Source: Lyophyllum atratum (taxonomy: Eukaryota; Basidiomycota; Agaricomycetes; Agaricales; Lyophyllaceae). Taken from it: 64,000 bases of DNA. A model generated the notes under the pieces. It worked only from the letters and a program-made list of their open reading frames with translations. It was not told where the DNA came from and did not search any database. Below, piece by piece: positions 25,174 to 37,200 of the stretch. The DNA is taken from NCBI GenBank assembly GCA_014905825.1, contig JACGCN010000054.1, forward strand, positions 186,001-250,000, read 5' to 3'. Position numbers and translations under genes: made by a program. Within the stretch, counting starts at the first letter, position 1, and the number at the start of each line of letters is the position of its first letter.

Positions 25174-25858
25174 GGTGTAGATGGAAAGATATGGAAAGAT
25201 CAATTTGAAGTTGCGATCGTCATCTCTTCCTTAGATCTCGGATCAGAACGTTTCCACGGCAAGACGAGCATGCCTCCTCGGAGCGGCGAGTCTACTGGTA
25301 TGTAGACGAGACAAACAAGGTTTCTTCAAGGGCTAATAAAGGTGGCCACGACAGATGCCAGGGAGTGCTTGTAGAGGTGTCCGAATGACGAGGGCAGAAT
25401 GAATATGCATTGCAATATTCTTGTAGTCCAGGTTTTGGACCTCGACGATGATCATCGACTGACACCCGAGTGAGCTGTACACTGATCTATATAAACTAAC
25501 CCTACGGCGAGAAAGACTGGCTGTAGTCGAAATCGTCTGAGAAAACTGTCGTCATGTCGGGTCCTTACAGACCTGCCGATGCTCAAGGTGGACGCAAATG
25601 CTGCTGACAAGCTCTGTTTCTGATAAGAAATATAGGTACAGCAGACAGTAACGACAAGAAGCCTAGAACAAAGGAGTGTCAGCAAACGAGCACATAGACC
25701 TTGAATAGCATAACAAAAGAAATTTGAATCAGACATAAATATAATGATTCCGGATAGACTTGTATCCTCAAAGGACGAATCCTCAGTTGAGGGAGTCTGT
25801 ATTGTCATCATAGAGCGCACGAAGGCTCTCACACAATCGAAATATAAATACTCACCGA
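25174..25858. other. Intergenic, iPGM promoter and RPS12 3' region
   Basis: About 685 bases. Both flanking genes run leftward, so the left part should be the iPGM promoter and the right part the RPS12 terminator. I see no further gene. Confidence 0.45.
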
Positions 25859-26354
25859 TTAACGGTTCTTGAAGTAGTCGAGGAGGACGTGGAGACCCTC
25901 GCTCTCGACACCGTACTCCTTAACAACGACACAGCTGCATCCAACGATTTTTCTGGGGTTGCCCTCACGATCGATCTTGCAAAGACCAGCCCAGGTACCG
26001 AGGACCTTGGCGTCTCCGACCTTGATCAGGTTGATCTTGTGCTCAGCGCAGAGCGCCTCAATGAGCTTGATGTACTCGGCCTCCGTGCAGGTCTCAACGA
26101 GGACGCACAGATGGGCCTGGCGCTTGTCCAGAGCCTTGGCGCACTCGCGGAGACCGCGGGCGAGACCATCGTGAACGAGGGCGTTTTTCAAAACTTGCTG
26201 TACTATCCATGAGAGATCTGGCTGGGACTGGGAGAGCCGTGTTATGCCGCACCTGAAGAGCATCCTCAACAGAGAGCTTTCCCTTGGGAGCCTCAGCGGC
26301 GACCTCGACCTCAGCGGGTGCGTCGATAGCAATGTCATCTCCAGCGTCGGACAT
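25859..26354 (-). CDS. RPS12: 40S ribosomal protein S12 (eS12)
   Basis: Component of the small cytosolic ribosomal subunit, L7Ae-like fold. Start [18 protein letters not shown] is acidic as in other eukaryotes. One intron (about 26255-26193) joins EDALQ to [15 protein letters not shown]. The core [19 protein letters not shown], then [17 protein letters not shown] and [11 protein letters not shown] are diagnostic. Stop TAA at 25859; about 144 residues, the family length. A second intron, 26411-26356, seems to lie in the 5' untranslated region, ending one base before the ATG (GTATGT donor, CTACTAG acceptor); leader introns are common in fungal ribosomal protein genes. Confidence 0.96.
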
Positions 26355-26593
26355 CCTAGTAGAAAAGAGCGATGAGGATCGTAGGACAACGCCACAGGGT
26401 ATGGGACATACTTTTATATTATGAATTGGCTGTAAAAGTGTTGGATGTCTTCGTCCGCTCTCGTTGATGTGAGGAAAAAATAAGGTTTGAGATGCAGAGT
26501 TATACACAGACGGAGTTTAAACTCCGAACGGGCAACTCCGTCCTCTGCTCATCGTCTCACGCGACGACCAAGACGCGTTGAGCGGCACTGAAA
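26355..26593. promoter_or_regulatory. Divergent promoter of RPS12 and SKI8-like gene
   Basis: Only about 240 bases separate the two start codons, part of it taken by the RPS12 leader intron. It includes a near-palindromic GGAGTTTAAACTCC (about 26513-26526), which may be a shared protein-binding site; that role is inferred. Confidence 0.45.
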
Positions 26594-27921
26594 ATGGTGA
26601 GTAGGCTGCTATTTCCTTGGATCTTAGGTGGAGACTGAAGATATGCCCAGAGTCTTGCCTTTCTACACGCGCACGACTGCTCCGAACGTAGCAATCTCTC
26701 TTCTCATGTGATCTGCTCGATGTCAGCTCATGAACTGCTCTAGCGCACGCCGACGCCGTCTGGGGGGTTCAATGGACCTCCGCAGACAATGCCATATCCA
26801 TCTCTGCCGACGGATCCATCAAGCAGTGGTCCGCAGCTTCAGGCCAGCCCTTTCCCGCCAACGCGCCCTTCCCACCGCCACACACTCTAGGACTGGTCTC
26901 GCTCTCTGTCGCTCCAGATGCACAACGTGCGATCTACAACAGTCTGGAAGGGCTGACGTCGCTGTGGGATCTGTCTTCGGGGGACATCACGGCGAAGTAC
27001 GAGAGTTATGTCCGGACGAGCAGTGATTCTGAACCTTGTGAGTCCATCCCGTGTTCGTGCTATGAGACGAGCTGACCTCCCCTTCCACAGCGTGGTCCGT
27101 GTCGCTAAACCCAAAGGGCGAAACCTACGCTTCCTGCGGCGGCTCAGGGAACATCTTCATCCGTTCCGCTCAAACCTCCAACTTCGGCGAACGCCTCTCA
27201 ACACTCTCGTCCGGAAGACATAAATTCGGGATGTACTGCTCCCACGTACGTGCACCATAACTCCCTTCCTTCCCCTGCTCTGTCCCTCACATCACCTTTT
27301 ACCCTGTACAGAGCCCAGATGGTCGGAGAATCGCGATGTCCTCCGAGACGGGCCAGATCTTCATCTTCGACCTCGAAACAAGCTCCCTCAGCGCAACATA
27401 CACCTCCCACGCCATGTCCGTCCGCTCCCTCGCTTGGTCCCCCGATTCCAGCGTACGCCCCCCTCCCATCGTGTGCATGCTCCGCTATCTGACCGTCACC
27501 TCATCCCGCAGCTCCTCTTAAGCGCATCAGACGACAAACGCCTCGTCCTCCACGACGTCCGCTCCTCACCAGGGGGCACCGTCGCCGCGTTCACAGGCCA
27601 CTCCTCCTGGGTCCTCAGCGCCGATATCTCCCCCGACGGCAGGCTAGGGCTCTCAGGGTGGGTACCTCTCCCCCTCCTTCGCCCCTCTCACCCTGCTCCC
27701 ACTCATGACACCTTACCTGTTCTTGCAGGTCCGCGGATAAAACGATCAAGGTGTGGGATATCGCGGCGCGTGCTGCGGTGTCGACTATTCAGGACACGGG
27801 GGAGGTGTGGTCGGTGTCTTGGCGGCCGAAGCCGCCGGCACCGGGGACGGTGGGGGGCTTTGTTAGTGGAGGCGAGGATGGGGTGGTGAGGTGGTGGAGG
27901 GGTGCTGGGGGAGGGGCATGA
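26594..27921 (+). CDS. SKI8: SKI8/WDR61-like WD40 protein
   Basis: Seven-bladed WD40 propeller, about 330 residues. SKI8 is a subunit of the Ski complex that feeds mRNA to the cytoplasmic exosome; in fungi the same protein also acts in meiotic recombination and PAF1-linked transcription. Recognisable blades include SIKQWSAASGQP, GLTSLWDLSSGD, GQIFIFDLETSS, SDDKRLVLHDVRSS, SADKTIKVWDIAARA and SGGEDGVVRWWR. The 5' end is best explained by an ATG at 26594-26596 followed directly by a GTGAGT donor, a 37-nt exon (26651-26687, SLAFLHAHDCSE) and a further intron to 26748, giving PHADAVWGVQW. Other reading choices leave the frame broken. Stop TGA at 27919. The assignment rests on overall blade similarity; another small WD40 protein is possible. 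Confidence 0.8.
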
Positions 27922-28481
27922 AATGTACGCTTGTAATGCTTCGATTGTATTGTGTACTTTTACGGTGAGGTTATGCTGCACCTTTTACATGGCGCACTAA
28001 ATTTTGTCATCGATAGAGAAGGGTTCGGACGACGCAGCCCGAGGGCGACGATGATTTGGATACAGTGACAGCGTCTGATATGACGCGGGAAACATTCATG
28101 AAATCTCTGCTCGTCGGTTGTTCCAAGTCACTCGAGTTCCTTCTCCTTCGGGGTGTAAAGATCGTGATAGTAGTATTGAACGTCATCCGTGTCCCACACG
28201 CTGGGGGGTTTAGGAAACTTGTTTTACCAACGCTCCGGCTTATATCTCAAGTGAAACAGCAAAAGGCTGAAGCTTAGTGAATGGGTGTGCGTCAGATGAT
28301 TCTCGCTTCCAAATAGCCTACCAAGATGGATATCGGTTTGGTCGTGTGTGGCAACATCACGGAATTTGTAAAAGTTCCATTTGTTTTGTTGCGCTTCACC
28401 CCCGTTTGCTTCCGTCTTTGCTTCCGTCGAACCAAGTAACTGCCGAGTACATTCACCGAACCAACTACTACCGAACTCAAC
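27922..28481. other. Intergenic between convergent genes
   Basis: About 560 bases between the ends of the SKI8-like (+) and WW-like (-) genes. I see no gene or repeat. Confidence 0.4.
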
Positions 28482-29326
28482 TCAAAACCGCATCTTCTGT
28501 ATCATGACGCCCAACTGCTCGTCGCTACACGTTTTACCAACAGCATCAAGAGGCATAACGGCACCCATCAACCACGCCAGTGCAGGGATTACCCCTTTTC
28601 CCTGAGCTTGGAGTCCTGCCAAGGGGCGTCGGGTCAGCCGGTGCGTACGTTATGTTTGTGGGGAGGGTTCTGGACCATACCTTTTAGGTGCTGATATTGC
28701 TCAGTCATCTGATCGATCTGCCTTTCAGAAAAGGGGAAAATCGCACCGCCTGTCACGGCGATCTTGGCTGCAATTCAGAGATCTCGTGAGTGCTTTCCCT
28801 GCCATTCGAAAAAAGTCCTAGGGAGGAAGGAGGGGGGCGTACCATTGCTGAGTGCCTGGGCGAACGCGGCCTCCGTATTTGGCGGGAGTTCAGCGTGGTG
28901 GGAGGGATATTCAGCGACGTGAGACCAGAAGTATTCGGGGGAGGGTTTGATCTCCAGGCCTCGGCGGGGACAGGTTCTTAGGAAGGAGCCGGGGAGTGAT
29001 GACAGATAGGTAAGCTCACCTTTTTCTTCCGTCCAATCGTACGCGACTGTCAGCTTTCTGGAATACATCCCTATCACGGCGACCTCATCGGTGACATCCG
29101 AGAGCGTCAGTTCCCAGTCGTCTGCGAGTTTTTGGATGCTAGAGTATCCGTCGTCCAGACATCGGAGATGGTCGTCTCGAGCATCGAGGACGAACTGCAA
29201 CATCGCGGGGTCTCGAATGTCTTCTGGCGTGATTAGTCGTAATTCCGGATTGTAGTAGTAGATGTCGCCGTTGGGGTGTTCGAATCGCCCCCACGGTCGG
29301 GGTACTGGTAGATTTCTTTCGCCCAT
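28482..29326 (-). CDS. WW-like domain protein of unknown role
   Basis: A small protein of about 245 residues. Near the N-terminus it carries a WW-like module: PRPWGRFEHPNGDIYYYN, then ELRLITPEDI. The first Trp, the Gly-x-x-Tyr-Tyr core and the Asn are present, but the usual second Trp is missing, so ligand binding may differ. The rest is charged, with an aromatic stretch SPEYFWSHVAEYPSHHAEL. Two introns are placed: the joins NA-KIAVTGGAIFPF and HLK-GLQAQGKG. The stop is TGA at 28482-28484. I chose the ATG at 29326 (MGERNLPVPRP); the open frame extends upstream but only with a GTG. Similar WW-like proteins are common in mushroom genomes, usually longer and with membrane helices, so this could be a shortened member. 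Confidence 0.65.
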
Positions 29327-29707
29327 GTCAATGTCGGTCCCGGGGTTTCTCTTGGATTTCCTCACCTTGATTCGCCCGTCGTCGGAAATCTCTGATACCT
29401 AGTAGTTTCAATGAACTTCATGGAGGACTCATCGTAGGGGTGCGTTGGAGGTGACATGGGTGCAGGAAATCGAAGGGCGGCGGATCATCGTAGGAGAAGT
29501 TTTCGAAGGTCAAGATGAGGTCAAGTTATCAGGGATCGGCTAATTCTGGAATGAACGTAGGAAAGTCGTGAAGCTTCTGCGTTGGCATGAGATCAACAAC
29601 AACTTGACAATTGGCAGATGCTGTTTAGGTTCACACACAAGATCAGGTTGACGAGTTCGCCGCCGATAGAATGCGGTTATTGTACGTTGGAGAATTGAGA
29701 TGATACG

Positions 29708-30010
29708 TTAACAATGGTCGGACTCGGGGGCGTGGGCCCAGATCTTGGAGCGAAGGCTCGGATCTGCAACTACATTTTTGCCGTACCAGATCGCGAAACC
29801 GCCCTCGTGCAGGTGTTCCCCCATACAGAACCATACAAAAAGGTGTTTTAAGAGAGGTGATTGGTTAATATGCTTGACTAATCGTCTTGATAGTACGTAC
29901 TCATGTGGATCTTGATCAAGATAGTTTTGGACAAGAGGCACTCGCTGAGTTTGATCAGTCTGGTAGAGTCCATATCTCCGCCACGGGGAAGCGAATTGAA
30001 GGTAACCCAC
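29708..30010 (-). pseudogene. Open fragment without start codon, upstream of the WW-like gene
   Basis: A 100-codon frame with coding-like composition (for example PWRRYGLYQTDQTQRVPLVQ and HLFVWFCMGEHLHEGGFAIW) and no in-frame ATG. It could be the C-terminal remnant of another, larger member of the WW-like family lying head-to-tail with the small gene, or a missed exon. The family link is a guess from neighbourhood. Confidence 0.35.
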
Positions 30011-31117
30011 TATCCGAGATGGAAAGTGTATGCCACGAGAACAGCGGCTTCAGAAATTAGGCAGAGTTCACCGTAGATATCAGAGGTAGCCGATCTATGG
30101 ATGAACCCAGTTTCAAAGCGTTCACACCTACCAGGACTTGAATGCAGGGATTTTTACAGAAAGATGAATTCTTTTGAGGGGAGTCCCAGAGGTCCAAGTC
30201 GGTCCCCGAAGACCGAAGGCCGGACCGTTCGGCGTAATCCTCCTCTGCTTGATTCGAACAGCAATGAGGACAGGACAGGTCTCCAGCGGCCTTCTCTTCG
30301 AAGTGGTCATTCTGTGAGTGGAGAGTTTGAGTTGGATTTTGAACATCGTGCCCATCAGGTCAAGGCACCTTCTAATCGTGGCGGGCGTAGCCTCTCGGCT
30401 GATTCGAGGGAAATTATGAACCAGACGACACGATGTTTTAGACCATTAAGCAAGTGGACAAGTCCCAAGTAGATCCAGAAGCACACGGAGAGCAACGGCG
30501 TGCAACGGCGTGCAAGAAGGAGGAAAAGCCAGATTTCCCATTGTGTGTTGAAGGCCGCTTATATAACCGAACCTAACTCTTTGTCGTTTGCCGCCATGTC
30601 GTGGCATGTCATCCTAAATACAGCTGAGTATTACCGACGCATAGCAGCGAGATCCCGACGCGATCGACCTGCTCTCCTTTCTATCGAACTCCAGTGTCCG
30701 GGGCTGCAGAGCTAGCAGTCTAAGAAAGCCATGGCGAAACCCGGATGAGATTTGGGAGGATTTCCGATCCAGAGTGTTCTACTTTTTCCATGATGTGCAC
30801 AGAAAGTCTGTCTCATTCCCTGTACATATTTCTAAGTTTTCGAGCGTAGGATCGGACCCGCCGGCTCCGTTCACGAGGACGACGGGCAAACGAGTTAATT
30901 AATTCTCACCCTTAGGTCATGGGAACTTTTTTCTTTTTCCAAAACTATTTTAAGTGGGGAGTGGTGCTGGGGCTCCGGCTTCTTGTCCTGCCGTTGAACC
31001 GCTTGCCGACCTCACTATAAATCCGGGAAGCACTCTTGAACGGATGTGTTCTGGCCTTCTCCCCAGACTTATCGGAGACCCATCTACACGCTTCCAAATT
31101 TCAATCCAGAGTTAGTC
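30011..31117. other. Intergenic, promoter of the adenylate-forming enzyme
   Basis: About 1.1 kb. Short frames only (for example 30101-30472), no domain. The right end holds a TATA box at 31016. Confidence 0.4.
31016..31022 (+). promoter_or_regulatory. TATA box of the adenylate-forming enzyme gene
   Basis: TATAAAT in the context CTCACTATAAATCCGG, 102 bases before the ATG chosen for the gene. An earlier in-frame ATG at 31046 would lie only about 30 bases downstream, at the expected transcription start, which is why the later ATG is preferred. Confidence 0.55.
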
Positions 31118-34018
31118 ATGACAGGCGCATCTGCATGGTATGCACAGCGCACGCTGGATGAAGGTGAGTGCCCACATTTAGAAGTATCAGCCTTGAAGTC
31201 GATGTGGATGGAATTGCTATGGGTCACAGTAAACGCCATTATCTGCGCACCAGGGAGTCTGCACGAGCTCGAGACGCGGCTAATCGACGGTCGCCTGCAG
31301 CGCGTATACAAGCGTCTCCCTCCTTCCATGCGCTCATTCTGGCTATGGGCGTCCGCACAGCACTCGGATCTGACCTACGTCGTCTTCGAAGACCAGCGCA
31401 TGTCGTATGCGCACGCGTTCCAGCGGTCGGTCAAGGCCGCAGGCGTTTACCGGGATGTGTATGGAGTTAAGAAAGGTATCGTTGTTCGGCAGAGTAGAAC
31501 TCGGCTACTTCATTTTGTGAAGTATTGACGCGCGTTCGGACGGGGTTTGATAGGTGACAGGGTTGCCATCTGCGCACGTAACTATCCGGATTATCTCGTC
31601 GCGTTTTGGGCGTGTCGTGAGTGGCGCTCCTTCTTACACCGCGTTTTCTGACATTTATAATGGGCGTGACCACGTGCAGACCTAATAGGGGCTGTTGCTG
31701 TTCTTGTTAACGCGTAAGTGGGTCTTAGATATGGAGATGCGTTCTCGACGGATTTACATGCGACGATTAAGCTGGCTTCCCACCGAAGCGCTGCATTATT
31801 GCCTCACGCATACGCAATGCAAGGTCATCGTCCTCGATCCTGAGCGCGCTGAGCGTCTCGAAAGCACCGCGCGGAAGCTCCAAGCTGACGCGGGGTGCTC
31901 GGGAATTCTTGTGTTAAATCCTCAGGAGGGTAAAGGCAAGTGGGCTGGCATGGACAGCTGGGATGCGGTGCTGGATGCGTATAAGGGGGATACGACTTCT
32001 ATTGTAACTGGTGAAGGTGAAGTGGAGATTGAGCCAGAGGACAATGCGACGATTATGTTTACCTCTGGTGCGTAACTGTCTTGATATCTTGGGAAAATAC
32101 CCGTGAGCTCGGAGCAGGCACCACGGGCTTGCCGAAGGGGGTGCTTAGCACCCAAAGGATGTACCTGACTAACCTCTTCAACGTGCGTCCCATAATCGTC
32201 GCCTCCCAAGTGTCCACTTTTTTTTGACCATTTCTTGTGGTATGAAGACCATGGTCTCGGGTCGCAGAGCTTCTCTACGCCGTGGAGACCATATACTTCC
32301 CTTGAAGCCTGCGGATCCCCAGAAGGGCTCCCTGATCTCGGTACCATTCTTCCATGCGACGGGATCTACGAGTCGGATGGTGCGTCAAATGAGTTATGAT
32401 CTAGTTTGCCTTGTATGAACATACCACAGATGTACGCCACGTTCTCAGGGATGAAGATCGTACTGATGCGCAAGTGGGTGCCCGAGGAAGGTTCGTCTTT
32501 GCCTTCTACTTTGCTTCTTCTTCTTGACACGGTCTAAAAATGACGCAGCTGTCAGGTCATTTCCGTTTCTATTTCTGCCAGTGCACGGGGTGTTTTTGAC
32601 CTTCGATCTTGGGCTGCCAGACTAATCAAAAAGGAGAATGTTCGTATGGCGGGAGGGTGCGTCGCCCCCCGCGATCCTTGCCTTCTGGTTGGAGCTCACA
32701 TGGGCCACAGTGTCCCGTCAATGGCCCTTGATCTTGCGGATAGCTCGCTGGCTGGCTATCAACTAGATTCTCTGGCATTTGGAGGTGCGCCTTCGCCGGA
32801 TCTGCTTCCCGTAAGGACGAGGAAGGCGTTTCCGGGGGTTTTACTGTGCGTAAAGATCATTGTTATCTGTCGCAGTCCGTGATGAAGTGAGAGCATCGCA
32901 GAGCGCAGGGGTATGGGTTAACGGAGACGAACAGTCTTGCTGTGGGTTTTGGTTTGTGGCGTGAATGTTATCACCTGTACATGAAGCTGACGCATTGATT
33001 ACGTCCCGCGTAGCGGGCGAGGACTATCTGGCTCGTCCTTCTAGCACGTACGTTTCTACTGAACCAAAAGCTGTCTTTTACTAAGGAAGATTGCGACATC
33101 ACATTGCACAGCGGTCTGCCTACACCGGTTAATGACCTTATGATCGTAAACGGAGACAGGGCCGTCTCTGCAGGCGAAGTCGGAGAGGTGTGGATAAGAG
33201 GCCCAAACATCATGAAGTGCTACTGGGGTGATCCAGGTAACGGGTAGCGTACATAGTTCACGGGGGCATTCTTGACATCTCTTCAATTTTCTAGCTGCTA
33301 CGGAGAAGGTAATGAAGACGATTTCCTGTTGTGCACATATCCTGACTCCCGTTTAGGTGATCACTAAAGACGGCTGGTTGAAGTCCGGGGATCTTGGGTA
33401 CGTGGATAAAGAGGGCTTCCTATATATCCGGGACAGAAGTAAGTGTGTCCTTCCACCCAAAAAACATTTACTGACCTGTTGCACGTTGCGAAGTCAAAGA
33501 TATCATCATCAGGGGTGGCGAGAATATTGTAAGTTACCGGAAGCATGATGGACTGGCCTTTAAAGTATCTATGATGACAAACTGACTTTAGGATTCTACA
33601 ACGGTGGAAAACGCGCTTTACGTAGATGAGCGGGTGATGGAGGCTGCTGCTGTCGGTGTACCACATCCCCGACTCGGAGAGGTGGTAGCTGTTGTAGTCT
33701 CCGTGAAACCGATGTTCAGGAGCCAAGTGACCGAAGCCTCTCTCATTGCCACGGCGGCAAAGAAGTGTGTCTTATGGCGTTATGAGTTTAACCTTTTACT
33801 CAATGCTCCTTCAGGCTTCCAAAGTTCGCAGTACCCGTGTTGGTGGTTATTCGACATGAAGAGCTCGGTGTGTGCAGCCCATGTTTGACTCAATTTCTCA
33901 TTTTGAACATACTGGAGCAGAAAAAAACCCATCTGGAAAAATCCTCAAAGCAGGTCTGCGGAAAATGGCAAGAGAAATATGGGAGAAGAGATATAGAGAC
34001 CCGCAAGCGAAATTGTAA
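31118..34018 (+). CDS. AMP-dependent acyl-CoA synthetase-like enzyme
   Basis: ANL-superfamily enzyme that activates a carboxylic acid with ATP and transfers it to CoA; the acid is unknown (fatty acid or aryl acid). Motifs: P-loop FTSGTTGLPKG (made by splicing at about 32070), QGYGLTETNS, GEVWIRGPN, GWLKSGDLGY, RGGENIDS hinge and the C-terminal PSGKILK with the catalytic Lys. About 15 introns break the gene, some leaving tiny exons: CTGTCAG (32549-32555, 7 nt) and 33296-33309 (14 nt). All joins keep the frame with GT-AG ends except the last: HEEL should join EHTGAEKNP, which needs an intron 33868-33905 ending in TG instead of AG. If it is not removed, the frame runs on to 34154 and the catalytic lysine motif is lost. 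So the gene is either a splice variant or newly inactivated. Confidence 0.85.
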
Positions 34019-34246
34019 ATTGCGAAATACACCTCTTCTCATTTTTCTCAAGTTGGAAGCTGTCACTGTGATCGTCGATCGTCGATCGGAGTCCGGATAC
34101 GCTTTTGGCACAAGTTCGAGTGCACGTGACTGGTCGCGGGTTTTGAATGTTTAGGAGTGTTTGGCCTGACACGATTTGACGGCGAACCTGTCCTGGTCGG
34201 TTTCGTAAAAAAGACAAAGGCGGGTCTGCAGTCGTCCACCACGACC

Positions 34247-37200
34247 ATGGCGGCACTCGACGTCACCCTCCCCGACCTCCAGCTCGACGATATCATGCAT
34301 GGCATGACTCCCTCCCCTACGCCTCAGTATACAGGTTCAGCACAGGCCAGGCCTAGGAGTGCGTCTCCTGAACCACTCACAGAGGCTGATATCGTACGGA
34401 TGCGCCACAGAGTAGCAGAAATAGGAGGCTCGTTCGAGGAAACTGGAGGCGTGAGCGATAGGGAGAAGGAACTGCTCGACATGGTATGTATAAACTACTG
34501 CTAATGTGCGTATATGAACGCTCAACATCGATATAGGTACACCGACTAACGGCTTCGACGCTAATTGACCCGAGCCAGCTCATACACCAGGCTGAAGTCA
34601 TATCTGGACTGACTTCTCAGCGCGACTTCCTGGTTCGGCAGGCCGAAGAGGAGCGCGATCGCTGGTCGTCACAGAGGGATGGCTGGGAAAGAATGGCTGA
34701 GGCGCTCATCGCGCAGCGGAATAGGACAACTAACGTTGGAGCTAAAGACGCGGTATGAGAGCCCTGTATATGTGACTGAACCCTGCTCATCCCAACTTCC
34801 AGGACCTCGAACGGTATTGCGCTGCCTACGAGTCTGATAATAGAGCATTACGGGAAAAGGTTCGCGGATATATCCATATTCCGTTCTTCTGTTAATTGCT
34901 TCAATCTAGCTTAACGACACTCAAACTCGGCTTCAATGTCTAGAGGCCGAGCTATCGAAACTGAGGCCCATATTACTTATGCAACCCGTATCCTCTCAGC
35001 AAAACGCTAGTGCCGCTTCGTCCGTACCCTACCCTAATATCCAGGCTGCCGCTGATAAAGCGAAACCCAAGAAGAAAAAGAAGAAGGAGCCCCGAGTTGC
35101 CGTATTCTCTGTCGCCACCCGAGAAGAACCAGAAGTCAGTGACAGCCAAACGGAAACCCAACCCATGGAAGGCGTCGAGCAATCCTCTGCTTCGAGCTCC
35201 TTCTTTCAATTCCAAGCTCAACCCGCGCCACCTCCCAGTACCGCGCCAGCATTCACTGGCGACCATTACCGCAAACCAACGACGACTTCCGTTGGCGGTC
35301 CTCTTACAGCCCCGCCCACAACCTTGGAATTCCAGGTGAACGCACCCCCTCCTCCCGCATCGTCCTCCAACCAAATGGGACCGCGCACCATACGACGAGC
35401 ATCCCCTCCCCCAAATGCTTTCCCATCTTCCTCTGCTATAAACCCACCCCACACACCCGAACCAGCAACATCTGGCCCCAACACCACGAAATCTCGCGCG
35501 AAATCCCGCCGTCCCCAAGGCGCACCGCTCACACCTCTCACCTCCGATGCCCGCACCGAGCACCTGCTTCTCGCTGCACGCAAGATTGGACGCGAACGAG
35601 CAGGTATCGTAGCGGGGTACGTTCGGGACCGCCAGCGCGAGGCAGACATGCAGAAGCAGGAGAAGGAGCGGGAACGCGTCGTACGGGACATCGAACGGCT
35701 CGAGCGGGAGCGTGCCGACAGGTTGGCAGAGAGGGGGGCGGGAGGACTATCCTATTACCGGGCAGAGGCTGGAGGGAATACGACATCAGGCGGTCCGCAG
35801 ACGCCGAAAAGGGGGGGCAGCCATTATCCGAATACGGGGGCGAGCCCTAGGGTGGTGAATACGTCATTTGTCATCGTTGAACCGTCTATGATTGCGGGCA
35901 CTGGCAGTGGGGGTGATGGTCAGGGCAAGAGCCATGGAGGGACCGCGCAGCAACAGCAGCAAGCTGATAATGGCAATAAACTGAACACACCGCGGCAGCA
36001 GAAAGTCAATGCTGCAGCTTCGGGGTCTCAGCAGCCGCTGGGCCAAGCTGGCAATGGCAATCCGTCTACGCCGCTGGCATCACTCCTCGATGCAGCTCGT
36101 ATGATGGACGACGACGCGGCAGCAGACAGCCGCAGCGGTACTGCTCCCAGGAAAGGGCGAAGAAATGGTGTCAATGGGACCAGTGATGCCAACACGACCA
36201 GTCGGCGGCGGGGCGTCGCATCTGTTGACCAACCTGAAAGCCCTGCGCCCAAGCGGCGGCGAATACAGAGTGCGCGGGCTCCGGTCAGTCACTTCGCTGG
36301 TGCGCGTCGCGGCGGTGAGGAGGAACACCAGGGGGTGGGGCGTGTGAAGAGTGCACTCGACGTGTTGGCGGATCAGGCAGCCGCGTTTAGCTCGCATGAT
36401 CAGCGGGGGAAGGGGAAGGGGCAGGAAGTCCAGGAAGTCGATGGGGATGGGGATGTGGACCATGTTCCTATGTCTGCACCGAAGAAGGTACGGGGGCGAG
36501 CGAAGGCGCCGGCGAAGGAAAAAGAAAAGCCTATAACGAAGCCGAAACTTGTCACGACACGGAAACCTCGCGGGAAGGCTGCTGCTGCTGCCGCCGCCGC
36601 GTCGCTGGAGAGGATAACATTGGCTCCACCAGCGAGTCCGGAGAAGCAGGCTCTGGTTGCCCCTCGGATGATTTCTCTGCCTGGGCCGAAACCATCAGCA
36701 CTGAACACTCTGGGGTCAGGTGCTAGTGGGAGTAGTCCGCCGAGTGCGAGCGGGATCTCGCCGTTGGATGTGTTGCCACCGCGGCAGAGGATACCTGAGG
36801 CGGGGCATGCTGCTCCCCCGGTGAGAACTTTGGACAGGCAGGAAGAGCCACTCCTTGGAGAAGCGAGTTTGAGTTCGGGTTATCAACTGGAGCAGCAACA
36901 GCAGGCGGAGGAAGGGACAGAGGTTAGGCGATCGGAAAGCGAGGAACAGAGGATCGCGGTGGTGGCGACGCTCGCGCCCCCGTTAGAGATACAAGACTCG
37001 AGGCCGTCAGCTGGTGCAAGTCGTTCACCGGGCAGCGTATCATCGACGCCGCCTCAGGGCGGAGATGTTGAGATGCAGGATCTCGCTCCACCGGTTGTAA
37101 GAACACGGGAGGAGGAAGATGACGCTCGAGTTGTGGAGATAGACCTGGACGTCACCCAACCTACCGAGTCGGGATCATCTTCGGATCAACAACTAAGCGT

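Noticed and set aside
28980..29025. A 43-nt GTGAGC...CTAAG intron in the WW-like gene
   Set aside because: Removing it shifts the frame away from the convincing stretch EIKPSPEYFWSHVAEY, so it was left unspliced.
34973..35563. 196-codon frame opposite the large disordered protein
   Set aside because: Gly/Arg-rich mirror of a Pro/Ala-rich coding exon; a shadow frame.
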